A DNA stretch of 64,000 nucleotides, from assembly GCA_040387375.1 (NCBI GenBank), contig JAZKDW010000023.1:60109-124108 (forward strand), written 5' to 3'. How positions within the stretch are numbered: the first letter of the stretch is position 1; every line of letters starts with the position of its first letter. Under the pieces are notes generated by a model that was not told the origin of the DNA, made no database searches, and saw only the letters and a list, made by a program, of their open reading frames with translations. This document shows positions 9,383 through 18,182 of the stretch, piece after piece. Source of the DNA: JAZKDW01 sp040387375 (GTDB lineage Bacteria; Pseudomonadota; Gammaproteobacteria; Burkholderiales; Burkholderiaceae_D). Both the position numbers and the translations under genes were made by a program.

Positions 9383-9804
9383 ACCGACACGGACGCGGAA
9401 ACCAGTTTCAGCAGCAATGCGCGCAACTGCGGCAACTCATTCGATTTATCCAGGAAATGCTGGACGCCGTATTGCTGGCCGGCGCGGCGATAGGCATCGC
9501 AGACGTTATTGCTGAAGATGATTTTTACGCTGGCTGACTGCGCATGGGATTGCGCCAGCTTGCGCAGCAGGCTCATGCCATTGCCCGCCTTCAGTTCAAT
9601 GTCAACGATCATGACGTCGCACTCCAGCGTGAGCAACTGATCCAGCGCATCGCTTTCCGTATCGGAGAACCCCGCCCATATGATGCCGGGGATTTCATCC
9701 AGACATTCGACGATCAGCCGCCGCACTTCCGCCGCATCCTCTACCAGGAAGATTCGCAGAGCCGGATGCCGGCCGGCAGATGACAGGCTGTTCGCTTCGT
9801 TCAT
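9379..9804 (-). CDS. Single-domain response regulator (receiver only)
   Basis: This 141-residue CheY-like protein consists only of a receiver domain: acidic pair 'FLVEDAAEVRRL', phosphorylation Asp in DVMIVDIELKAGNG (about residue 70), and the conserved Lys in 'FLDKSNELPQL'. No DNA-binding output is present. ATG 9804 is preferred over 9858 because the homologous region begins just after it. It lies about 75 nt downstream of the LuxR-type regulator on the same strand, so the two are probably co-transcribed. It may act as a phosphate sink or adaptor competing for the neighbouring kinase. Confidence 0.85.
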   Translation of the reverse strand: MNEANSLSSAGRHPALRIFLVEDAAEVRRLIVECLDEIPGIIWAGFSDTESDALDQLLTLECDVMIVDIELKAGNGMSLLRKLAQSHAQSASVKIIFSNNVCDAYRRAGQQYGVQHFLDKSNELPQLRALLLKLVSASVSV

Positions 9805-9879
9805 CTTGTTTTCCCGGAGAGCGTGTCGGCTTCCACCTGTCATTGAAAGGTCATGCATGTGGCACCGGTCCCTGATCCG

Positions 9880-10521
9880 TCAGTCAATCAGATTTTGTTT
9901 GATGGCGTAATAAATAATGTCGGCGTTGTTCGTCATATGCATTTTTTCCAGAACGCGAGTGCGGTAAGTGCTCACCGTTTTCACGCTCAGGCACAAGTCT
10001 TCTGCAATCTTGGTTACTCCATCGCCGCGGCCCAGCTTGTAAAATATCTGATACTCGCGCGCCGACAGAGATTCGTGCAGCGGCTTGTCGTTTTCCGCCG
10101 CAGCGGGATCCATGGTCAGCAGCTCCGCCACCGCAGGGCTGATGTATTTGTGGCCTCGCAAAATCGTATTGATCGCACTCACAAGCTCGGTGGCCAGCGC
10201 TTCCTTCTGCACATACCCGCTGGCGCCTCGGCGCAGGATCTGCACCGCATAACGATTTTCCGGATACATGCTTAACATCAGCACCGGCAGGTCGGGCTTT
10301 TCGCGCTTGATCTGCTGCAGCACTTCGACGCCGCTCTTGTCCGGCATTGCGATATCGAGCAGCACCATATCCCAATCTTTGCTGCGCACCAGACGGATTG
10401 CCTCGTGCGCCGTTGCCGCCTCGCCGCCGATTTCCATTTCCGGAATATCGGATATGAAATGCTGAATGCCGGCTCGCACCACGGCATGATCATCTACCAC
10501 CAGAATTTTTATCATCTTCAT
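9880..10521 (-). CDS. NarL/FixJ-type response regulator with LuxR HTH
   Basis: This protein of about 213 residues has an N-terminal receiver (IKILVVDDHAVVRAG, phosphorylation Asp in WDMVLLDIAMPDKSG, Lys in 'GYVQKEA'). Its C-terminal LuxR/GerE helix-turn-helix reads LSAREYQIFYKLGRGDGVTKIAEDL, then LSVKTVSTYRTRVLEKM. It is the expected DNA-binding partner of the HisKA_3 kinase encoded convergently. The start may be ATG 10521 or the second ATG at 10515; neither has a strong Shine-Dalgarno sequence. Target genes cannot be deduced, but the facing lipoprotein gene shares its upstream region and is a natural candidate. Confidence 0.9.
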   Translation of the reverse strand: MKMIKILVVDDHAVVRAGIQHFISDIPEMEIGGEAATAHEAIRLVRSKDWDMVLLDIAMPDKSGVEVLQQIKREKPDLPVLMLSMYPENRYAVQILRRGASGYVQKEALATELVSAINTILRGHKYISPAVAELLTMDPAAAENDKPLHESLSAREYQIFYKLGRGDGVTKIAEDLCLSVKTVSTYRTRVLEKMHMTNNADIIYYAIKQNLID

Positions 10522-10941
10522 TGCGCGTTGCGCGTTTCCCGGACATCGGCTGTCACTGTCGGTGTTCTCCAATATAAATCCCGCCAATCTTGGCATGAAG
10601 CCAAAAATTTCAATGCCGGTGTTTTTCTGATTTTCTTGTAGGATTTCGCTTACATGGGTATCCCTGCCAGGAACTCATGCGGAGCGCCTCGCTATGTGCG
10701 CCAACGCACGGAGATATGGGAGATTTTGACCTATCCTGAGTTCACTCATGCTGCAACCCGTCGCGTTACTCTTGAGTGGGCGAGTACGGTCGGAGGAGTG
10801 TTTCGGAAGAACGGGTTTTCATAAACGCTCGATTAAACAAGCTCTCGATCGAACGACCCTGGTCAGGGTTAACACAAACTGATTGAGATTTTTTTGCTCA
10901 CAATACTGTGCGCAGTGTTCAAATTCACTTAAAGGATCACC
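10522..10941. other. 420-bp divergent regulatory region
   Basis: No gene is supported here. It separates the minus-strand LuxR-type regulator from the plus-strand collagen-like lipoprotein. A short palindrome ACCCTG-GT-CAGGGT at 10856-10869, about 75 nt before the lipoprotein start, could be an operator. AAAGGATCACC directly precedes ATG 10942 as a good ribosome binding site. Confidence 0.45.
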
Positions 10942-11220
10942 ATGAAACATTCATTACTCCTGGCAGCACTGATTGGAACCATCGGACTGGCTGCCTGCGA
11001 AAAATCAACCGTAGTCACACCTGCCGCCGCACCTGCAGCGTCAACCACTGTTGCGGTTCCTGTGCCTGTTCCCGTTCCAGGCCCTGCTGGCGCACCAGGC
11101 GCACCAGGCGCGACCGGCGCATCCGGCACGTCCGGCTCTGATGGCGCAAAAGGTTCGACCGGCGCCACCGGCGCTCCAGGCGCACCAGGCGAGACCGTCG
11201 TGGTCGTGCCATCCAAGTAA
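10942..11220 (+). CDS. Small collagen-like repeat lipoprotein
   Basis: This 92-residue protein starts with a lipoprotein signal (MKHSLLLAALIGTIGLAAC; Cys19 after LAA). A Val/Pro spacer VAVPVPVPVPGP follows, then about 13 uninterrupted Gly-X-Y triplets (GPA, GAP, GAP, GAT … GAP, GET), and it ends VVVVPSK. Gly-X-Y repeats fold as a collagen triple helix, so the product is probably a trimeric lipid-anchored stalk in the envelope. The DNA of the repeat is itself repetitive (GGCGCACCAGGC units), which permits length variation by slippage. The downstream terminator makes it monocistronic. The function is unknown; short bacterial collagen-like lipoproteins of this form are rarely characterised. Confidence 0.82.
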   Translation: MKHSLLLAALIGTIGLAACEKSTVVTPAAAPAASTTVAVPVPVPVPGPAGAPGAPGATGASGTSGSDGAKGSTGATGAPGAPGETVVVVPSK

Positions 11221-11263
11221 TACGGTCTGGCGCGGCGGCGTTTGTCCGCGCTGCAGATGGGCT

Positions 11264-11291
11264 AACCTCAGTTACGGCTGAGGTTTTTTTT
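11264..11291 (+). terminator. Rho-independent terminator of the collagen-like lipoprotein gene
   Basis: A perfect 8-bp stem AACCTCAG (11264-11271) and CTGAGGTT (11278-11285) with a 6-nt loop is followed by an unbroken T tract. It ends transcription 44-70 nt after the stop and before the convergent tamB end. Confidence 0.88.
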
Positions 11292-11321
11292 CGTGTGCTG
11301 TCCTGACGTGTCCTGAGCGGC

Positions 11322-14300
11322 TCAATCGAACGAAATGTTATAGAACAGCGACAGCACGCTACGTGTCCCGGCCTCGGCTTCCAGCGTCAGCCGCGGTGTC
11401 AGCGTGTAGCGGATCAACAGCGCGCTGGTTGCGGTGGCCAGTCCCTGCTGGTAACTGACATGCAGCCGCGACGATATCTGCTTGCCGAGCGTAATGATGC
11501 GCTGCTGCAGATTGTCCTGGCTGGTGGATACGCTGAAGGTATCCAGTCCGAAGGCGGTGGCGATCTGCGACTGCACGCCGGACGCAGCACCTTCCGAGAG
11601 CAAGGCGGCCGCCGCGCTTTGCAAGGCGCCCAGGTCGGCATCGCCGGTGGTGCCGAGGCCGCGTCCCAGCACCAGCCACGACAGTTTTTCCGCATCCGCC
11701 ACCACCGGCTCCGACACCAGTGTCACGCGCGGCGCAAGCACCGTGCCGCGCACCGAGACGCCGGCTTCGACTGACTGACCGCGGCGCATCGCCACGATAT
11801 CCAGCGCCGGATTATTCAGCGGCCCGGTGAAACGCAGCAGGCCCTGCTCAATGGCGAGCGCGCGCCCGTATGCCTTGTAAGTGCCTTTCGCGGCCCGCAC
11901 CGTCCCCTGCGCCTGCAAGGGCTCGCCGGCAGTGCTCAGCAGTCGGAACTGGCCCGCCAGAACGGCATCCAGCCCGCGTCCCCGCAGGACGACATCGTTG
12001 CCGAGGTCGATGCTGACATCGATGGCGGCGGCGATCTGCCCGGCAGGTTTTTTTGAGCGGCCGACAATCACCACATCGGATGACAATTGCGGCATGTCTT
12101 CGCGACCGATATCAAAAAATCCTGAATCGACCTTGACGCCGCCGGTCACTTTCGCGCGGCCGTCTGCCAGCACCAGCTGGCTGGCGCCGCTGACCGTCAG
12201 CTTGCGGTCCGAGCGGTTCATCACGGAAAAGCGTTCGGCAGTCAGCGCCAGCTGCGCCGCCGGTTTTCCCGCCGTGAGCCTGATCGCTCCTGCTGCCTGC
12301 AAATGCCCGCCCTCATTCTGAAAACGCAAGGTCTTGATCACCAGCGCGGCACCGCTGAATTCGCTTTCCAGCATGCCTTGCCGCAGGTCGACGCCGAGGT
12401 CGGCGAAGAACAGCCGCAAGCCGCTGCCGTTGATCTGGCCCGCCAGGCGGGGATCGGCAAAGCTGCCCGCGATCGAGAGATCGCTCCGCAGCCGGCCTTC
12501 GGCAATCAGCGACGCCGATATCAGCGGCGCGGCCCAGCCTATGTTGGGGATATCGAGGCGGGCGGTGCCGGAAAGCGGCGCGTCCGGCGCGATGGAAAAT
12601 CTGCTGCTGCCACCGGCCATGCTGGTGCTGACCCTGGCATCGATACGCCCGAGCTGCTGGCCGTCGGCCGCCAGTTGCACATTGAGCCGGCCATCGCTCG
12701 CCGTCACGCTTGCCTCCAGCGCGCGCAAGCCCAGCGCCACCGGTGCGCTGCCGCGCATCACGATGTCGCCCTGCTGGCGCCGGACCTTGATGCTGCCGCT
12801 GACCGTGCTGGCGATATTCAGATTCCACTCGCCGGCGAGTTGCAGATCGGTGGTGAGGACAGGCGAGGAACTGGCGAATTTCAGCAGCGGCGCCAGCAGC
12901 AGGCGGTCGACCTGTCCGCGCGTGACAATGCCGCGCTGGTCACGCAGGAAATGGTCGATGACCATGCTGCCGTTGCCGGAGTCGATGCGGAAACGTTCGA
13001 GCTGTACGGTGCGTTGTGACACGCTGAACGGCGCCGGCGCCGCCAGCTGCGCGGTGAACGCGCCGCTGGCATCGAGGCGGTCGATGTTTCCCTGCCACTG
13101 CGCCGTGCTCGCCAGGTCGCGTAGTCCGCCGCTGGCGCGCATGCGCCAGTTCTGCCGGGCGTCGGTGAGCGCGGCATCCAGCGTATGCCGCGCCGTCGTG
13201 CCGCTGGCGCTAATGTCGATGCTGTTTGCGCGCAGCTCTCCCGATGACACATTGCGCGCATGGAGTTCAAGCGCCAGCGGCGCATTCGGCTGTGGCGCAT
13301 AGCGTATTTTCGTCGACAGTGCAGCCAGGTCAAGAGTGCCGCTTTTGAGCCTGCCGGCGCTGGCATCGATGCTGGCGCCGCTGATGAAAAAGGGCTGGGC
13401 GGGATCGATGCCGAACGCCGCTGTTCCCTGCATGGCGTCGATTTGCACGGCGCCGGGCAGGCGCACCCGATCGGCGCGCCAGGTGGCGCTGACCTGCGGC
13501 GCCGTCAGTGAACCGCGCGCCGTGCCGTTTGCCTGCAGCGCGCCGCCGAACAAGGGGCCCAGCTGGTCGAGTCTGGGCGCGCTCAGCGCAAAGGTCAGGC
13601 GCGAGTCGCGCTGCGCCAGTTCACCCTCCATGCTCAAGCGGTTGTCGCCGCCCACCAGCAGCAGCTTCGGAATCGTGATGCGGTCCGCGCGCAGCTGCGC
13701 CCGGCCGTCGCCATGCAAGGGATACCCCGCCACCCGGCTATCGGTAATCTGAAAGCTTAGATCGGCTTCCAGTTTGGGCGAACGTGTGCCGCGCAATGAA
13801 AAGCTGCCGTTCAGGTCAAGGCGCGGCAGGTTCGCGAAATCTCCCAGCTCCTGCAAGCGTAAGCGGCTGATACGCCCCTCGGCGGTAAAACTCTGGCGGC
13901 CCGACAGATCGACATGACCGGATGCCGAGACACGCGCCTCGCCTGCGCGCAGTTCCGCGCTTTTCACGGTCAGTCCGGCATCGGCCAGCACTGCCTGCGC
14001 CGATAGCGCCAGCGTGTTCTTGTTCCATGGTTCAGTCAGTGCCAGCGTCAGTTGCTGCTGGCCCGCCGCATGCGTGATGTCCGCGCTGCCTGCCAGCCGC
14101 GTGGCGCGCAGGCGATTGTCCAGCCTTTGCAGGTTCAGTGCCCGGGTCGTCAGCTTGAGCGTCAGCGCGCCATTGACAAAGCGCGCGTCGCCGCTCACCT
14201 TGCCCGCCGGGTGCGCGGCCGTGCCCAGCGTGGCGGCAATCGGCTCGAAGAAAAACCCGCCGCCGCTTTGCTTGAATGCCAGCCGCAAGTCAGCCAGCGG

Positions 14301-15275
14301 CAGGCGCGCCTGGTTATACAAGCCGGCCGCGGCATTGCCAGCGGTCAGTTCGCCGCTGCCATCTGCCCGCGACAGCAGCCGCAGCTCGAGCGCGGTGCGC
14401 GGCAGCGCTGGCGCCAGCGCGGACAGGTCCAGCGCCTGCACGACCAGATTGGCGTTGCCGAGCGGCTGGGCGGAGAAGGGCCGCAACAGTACGCTGCCTT
14501 TCGCCTGCGCCTGGCCGACCGCCAGATCGATGGTGGCAGCCAGTTCCGCCAGCGTACCGTCGATATTGACCTGGCCGCTGGCATCGATCGCGCGCTCCTG
14601 GAAGCTGGTCGCGCCGCCGCTGCGCAGGCGCGACTGCAATGCATAGGGCCGGGTCGCCGACAAGGTGGTGTCGCCGCTGAAATGCGCACTGAGCTGGCTG
14701 TTCGCTTGCGCCGATTGCAGAGCCATCCGATCCAGGCCGAGCCGATAGCGTTTTCCATCGAAATCCAGATTGAAGACCAGCGCGCCAAGGTCGACCATGT
14801 TGAGCGGGCCCCAGCCAAGGCTGCCGGCATCGACCTGCACGCGGTCGATTTGCAGCGCCACGGGTAGCGTCAGGCTGTCGGGCAGCGTCAGCGGCGCGGT
14901 CCTTTCCTGCATCTTGCTGTTGATGCCGAGATGCCCGATGCGCAGCAGGCGCACATGCAGGCGGCGCGAGAATAATGCCGACGGCTGCCAGTCTAGCTGC
15001 ACATTGCGGAAGGTCAGCCGCTGGTCTTTGCCATCCACTGAAATCTGGTCCAGCTGCAGCGGACCGCTCAGGCTGCCGTGGACACCGCTTACCTGCAGCG
15101 AACCGGACGTCAGGTTCTGCACGATCGAGAACACCACGCGCGTGCCGCGCTCCGACCCAAGCAGCCAGGCGCCGCTTGCAAACACCATGGTCAGCAGCAC
15201 GGCAACCACGATGATCGCGAACCGGAGCCGCGAGCGGCGCCCTGTCACGGCATCCGGCCGCGAATCAGAAGCCAT
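11322..15275 (-). CDS. tamB: Translocation and assembly module inner-membrane protein TamB
   Basis: This 1,317-residue protein has one N-terminal membrane anchor (FAIIVVAVLLTMVFASGAWLL, about residues 18-38). A very long region of repeated amphipathic beta-strands follows, then the conserved TamB/DUF490 C-terminal domain with LSWLVLGRGLG and a terminal aromatic strand (LFYNISFD). TamB spans the periplasm as a beta-groove, working with TamA in outer-membrane protein insertion and, in current models, in phospholipid transport. ATG 15275 overlaps the end of tamA by 11 nt, indicating translational coupling; the longer frame to 15428 would lie inside tamA. Length and order are normal for the family. 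Confidence 0.93.
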   Translation of the reverse strand: MASDSRPDAVTGRRSRLRFAIIVVAVLLTMVFASGAWLLGSERGTRVVFSIVQNLTSGSLQVSGVHGSLSGPLQLDQISVDGKDQRLTFRNVQLDWQPSALFSRRLHVRLLRIGHLGINSKMQERTAPLTLPDSLTLPVALQIDRVQVDAGSLGWGPLNMVDLGALVFNLDFDGKRYRLGLDRMALQSAQANSQLSAHFSGDTTLSATRPYALQSRLRSGGATSFQERAIDASGQVNIDGTLAELAATIDLAVGQAQAKGSVLLRPFSAQPLGNANLVVQALDLSALAPALPRTALELRLLSRADGSGELTAGNAAAGLYNQARLPLADLRLAFKQSGGGFFFEPIAATLGTAAHPAGKVSGDARFVNGALTLKLTTRALNLQRLDNRLRATRLAGSADITHAAGQQQLTLALTEPWNKNTLALSAQAVLADAGLTVKSAELRAGEARVSASGHVDLSGRQSFTAEGRISRLRLQELGDFANLPRLDLNGSFSLRGTRSPKLEADLSFQITDSRVAGYPLHGDGRAQLRADRITIPKLLLVGGDNRLSMEGELAQRDSRLTFALSAPRLDQLGPLFGGALQANGTARGSLTAPQVSATWRADRVRLPGAVQIDAMQGTAAFGIDPAQPFFISGASIDASAGRLKSGTLDLAALSTKIRYAPQPNAPLALELHARNVSSGELRANSIDISASGTTARHTLDAALTDARQNWRMRASGGLRDLASTAQWQGNIDRLDASGAFTAQLAAPAPFSVSQRTVQLERFRIDSGNGSMVIDHFLRDQRGIVTRGQVDRLLLAPLLKFASSSPVLTTDLQLAGEWNLNIASTVSGSIKVRRQQGDIVMRGSAPVALGLRALEASVTASDGRLNVQLAADGQQLGRIDARVSTSMAGGSSRFSIAPDAPLSGTARLDIPNIGWAAPLISASLIAEGRLRSDLSIAGSFADPRLAGQINGSGLRLFFADLGVDLRQGMLESEFSGAALVIKTLRFQNEGGHLQAAGAIRLTAGKPAAQLALTAERFSVMNRSDRKLTVSGASQLVLADGRAKVTGGVKVDSGFFDIGREDMPQLSSDVVIVGRSKKPAGQIAAAIDVSIDLGNDVVLRGRGLDAVLAGQFRLLSTAGEPLQAQGTVRAAKGTYKAYGRALAIEQGLLRFTGPLNNPALDIVAMRRGQSVEAGVSVRGTVLAPRVTLVSEPVVADAEKLSWLVLGRGLGTTGDADLGALQSAAAALLSEGAASGVQSQIATAFGLDTFSVSTSQDNLQQRIITLGKQISSRLHVSYQQGLATATSALLIRYTLTPRLTLEAEAGTRSVLSLFYNISFD

Positions 15276-17079
15276 AACCGACCGAAAAGTGAAGGCGCGG
15301 CTTGCGGGTCTCGTGGCCGTAAGCCACATCGATATTGATCGGGCCGATCGGGCTGCGCCAGCGCGCGCCGGCGCCGGTGCCGCGCTGCAGCCGGAAGTCG
15401 CGCCATGAGTCGGCCGCGCTGCCGGCATCGGTAAACAAGGCGGCGCCCCATTGCGGTGTCACCTGGTACACCAGCTCCGCGCTGATCACGGCGAACACGG
15501 TGCCGCCGACGATCGCGCCATTCTGCGGCACGCCGAGGCTGTTGTATGCATAACCACGCACGCTCTGGTCACCGCCGGTGCGGAACAGCAGATCGGCCGG
15601 CACGGTCTCGCGGCTGGCGCCGAAAACCTGGCCGACGTGCGCGCGCAATATCGTATTCCAGCGCCTGCCGAGCGGCGCCAGCCGGGTCACCTGGCCGACC
15701 ACGCGCGCCAGGTTGTCTTCATTCACCAGGCCGGCCGGACCGGCTGACAATTCAATCGATGCCACGTAGCCACGGGTGGGTGTGAGCGGATTGTCGAGGC
15801 GGCGCCTGGTATAGCCGTAGGAAGCGATCAGGGCCTGACGCGTGTTGGACGGAAGGGCGGCGATCCGCTGGCGGTCTCCCAGGTAGGACACCGACCATAT
15901 CTGCTCATCGTTGCGATTGGGGCTGGTGAGGCGGGCCACGGTGCGGATCTTGTCGTTGATTTCACCGGAGATATCGGTGCGTTCGTAGTTGGCGCCATAG
16001 CTCGGGCGCCAGCCATTGCCGAGCGCCGGCAGGAAAACGTCGCCGCCGAGCAGGCGGGACTGCCTGTCGATCTTCAATTCGGAATCCAGCCGCCAGTCGC
16101 GCTGCAGGAAATTCCGGTCCAGCCATTTCACTTGCGCGCGTGCGCCGCTGTCGGTGGAAAAGCCGCCGCCGAGCGCCAGGCGCTTGCGTTCGTTTTCATT
16201 CAGGTCGACGCGCACCGGCACCCTGTCCGGGTGTGCCGGATCCACCTCGATGGTAGCGAACGCCGAGCGGAAGTAGCCGGTATTCTGCAGCCGCGCCTGC
16301 AGCTCGTTCAGCTTTTCCTGCGAATAAGGTTCGCCCGGTTCAATCGGATTCAAGTCTTCGACCATCTTGCGCGAGTAACGCTGCAAACCTTCTATCTGCA
16401 ACGGGCCAAAGGTAAATGCGGGACCGGAATCGACGTCGACCGATAACTGCGCGAGATGGCGATCGGGCTCGATGCGCGCTTCGCTGGCGGCGATTCTCGC
16501 GGCCGGATAATCGCGATTCAGCAAGCCTTTCAGGAGGCCGCTCTTGGCATCGTCCCAGGCCGACTGCCGAAAAATCGCTCCCGCTTTCAAGCCCCAGTCC
16601 TGCCGCAGCCCTTCCATCCTTTGCCGCTGGTCCGGGCTGGCGGCGATAGCGCCGGCAAAGCCGATGTTGACCGTGCCGATGTCGGTGGTTTTACCCGGCA
16701 CTACATTAAAACGGGCGACCCAGCGGCCGTTCCGCTGTTCCAGCACCTCCTCGACCGAGGCCGAGAAATATCCTTCGGTAGCCAGCAACTCGCGGATCTG
16801 CGGTGGCGTGATGCCGGCCAGCCGTTTTAATTCATCCAGCGTCATGTCGGTGTCGCCGGTGTGACGGTTTATTTCCAGATATCTGGTCAGCAAAGGCGTG
16901 AGCGGTCCGGCGCCATTGATCTCGACCGAATAGGGGGCGATGGTCTGGGCGTGCGGCGTCAGCGGAAACAGCAGCAGTAACGGCAGCAACAGCCGCCATA
17001 TCGGCCAACTGCGCCACATGGCAGGCGTGCGTTGCGGGGACGAGCCCATGGTTTGTCGAAACGGTGCATGGCACGTCAT
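15265..17079 (-). CDS. tamA: Outer-membrane assembly factor TamA (BamA/Omp85 family)
   Basis: This protein of about 604 residues has a signal peptide with hydrophobic core LLLPLLLLFPLTPHAQT, POTRA domains (about residues 45-290) and a C-terminal Omp85 16-strand barrel. The barrel carries 'GGGFSTDSGAR', 'TRGYVASIELSAG', 'FRTGGDQSVRGY' (the conserved VRGY loop) and the terminal Phe of GYGF. It pairs with TamB, whose gene overlaps its 3' end. The start is uncertain: ATGs at 17079, 17049 and 17019 all fit and none has a good ribosome binding site; 17019 gives the most normal signal peptide. Role known for the family: outer-membrane half of the TAM complex. Confidence 0.93.
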   Translation of the reverse strand: MTCHAPFRQTMGSSPQRTPAMWRSWPIWRLLLPLLLLFPLTPHAQTIAPYSVEINGAGPLTPLLTRYLEINRHTGDTDMTLDELKRLAGITPPQIRELLATEGYFSASVEEVLEQRNGRWVARFNVVPGKTTDIGTVNIGFAGAIAASPDQRQRMEGLRQDWGLKAGAIFRQSAWDDAKSGLLKGLLNRDYPAARIAASEARIEPDRHLAQLSVDVDSGPAFTFGPLQIEGLQRYSRKMVEDLNPIEPGEPYSQEKLNELQARLQNTGYFRSAFATIEVDPAHPDRVPVRVDLNENERKRLALGGGFSTDSGARAQVKWLDRNFLQRDWRLDSELKIDRQSRLLGGDVFLPALGNGWRPSYGANYERTDISGEINDKIRTVARLTSPNRNDEQIWSVSYLGDRQRIAALPSNTRQALIASYGYTRRRLDNPLTPTRGYVASIELSAGPAGLVNEDNLARVVGQVTRLAPLGRRWNTILRAHVGQVFGASRETVPADLLFRTGGDQSVRGYAYNSLGVPQNGAIVGGTVFAVISAELVYQVTPQWGAALFTDAGSAADSWRDFRLQRGTGAGARWRSPIGPINIDVAYGHETRKPRLHFSVGYGF

Positions 17080-17280
17080 GTTTTCATATAAAAATAGGCG
17101 ATTCGACTTATCCCACGGCGGGCCTGTCTGGGTTAAATCCGTTCAGGATGGATAAAAGAAAATTTTACAGCAAACTTTTTACGGGGTTCAATATCCTTAA
17201 GTAGAATCAACTAAATATTCAAAGTTCATTTTTTTTACTACACTGGCGCAACGGTGAGCTTGCCGTCCGGGCTGCCACTG

Positions 17281-18063
17281 CTACTGCATATGCCAGCCAT
17301 GACTGGCAATAATCGATTGACCGGTCAGCGCACTGGATGGAAATGAGGCCAGGAATAGGGCAATGCGCGCGATGTCCTCGGTCGTTGTGAATTCACCGTC
17401 GATGGTTTCCTTCAGCATCACGTTTTTAATCACCTCTTCTTCGCTGATGCCCAGTTTTTTCGACTGCTCCGGAATTTGCCGCTCTACCAGCGGCGTACGC
17501 ACAAAACCCGGGCAGATGACATAGGCGCGAATATTATCCTTCACGCCTTCCCTGGCCACCGTCCTTGCCAGTCCCAGCAGTCCATGCTTGGCCGTGACAT
17601 AAGGCGCTTTGAGCGGCGAGGCTTCATGGGAATGCGCCGAACCCATGTAAATGACGGTGCCGCCGTGGCCGGCCCTGATCATCTCGCGCATCGCCGCGCG
17701 CGTGGTGAGGAATGCGCCGTCAAGATGAATCGCCAGCACCTTTTTCCATTGATCCAGCGTCAGTTCGACCACAGGGCTGATGATCTGAATGCCGGCATTG
17801 CTGATCAGAATATCGATGCCGCCATACGCGGCCACCGTATCGGCCATCGCTTGCTCGACTTGCTCTTCGATCGCCACATCCACCGCGAGCGCCATCGCCG
17901 TGCCGCCTTCCTTGCGGATGTCGTCGGCGCTGGTGCTGGCCGCGTCCATTGCCAGATCCGCGATTGCCACGCGCGCGCCTTCACGCGCAAATTCAAGTGC
18001 GATTTCCTTGCCGATGCCGCTGGCGGCACCGGTGATAAACGCAACTTTATCGTTCAGCAGCAT
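17281..18063 (-). CDS. bdhA: D-3-hydroxybutyrate dehydrogenase (SDR family)
   Basis: This 260-residue classical short-chain dehydrogenase has the NAD-binding TGAASGIG (residues 11-18), the NAG motif (89-91), catalytic Ser142, Tyr155 and Lys159 (YVTAK), and the characteristic C-terminus SHGWHMQ of D-3-hydroxybutyrate dehydrogenases. It oxidises 3-hydroxybutyrate to acetoacetate with NAD+, a step in using stored polyhydroxybutyrate. ATG 18063 is preceded by GGAGGCATC; the frame extends further upstream without support. A PHA synthase gene lies about 20 kb away, consistent with a PHB-storing cell. It is divergent from a flavoprotein gene. Confidence 0.92.
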   Translation of the reverse strand: MLLNDKVAFITGAASGIGKEIALEFAREGARVAIADLAMDAASTSADDIRKEGGTAMALAVDVAIEEQVEQAMADTVAAYGGIDILISNAGIQIISPVVELTLDQWKKVLAIHLDGAFLTTRAAMREMIRAGHGGTVIYMGSAHSHEASPLKAPYVTAKHGLLGLARTVAREGVKDNIRAYVICPGFVRTPLVERQIPEQSKKLGISEEEVIKNVMLKETIDGEFTTTEDIARIALFLASFPSSALTGQSIIASHGWHMQ

Positions 18064-18182
18064 GATGCCTCCGATGCGCAAATTTACTCAAGTTGATTAG
18101 ACAAAAGCCACGGAACGGAATTCGTTTTGACCGGTCTTTTGAAGTACGCACAGCCTCAACAATATCGAAGAGAAAAATTATC

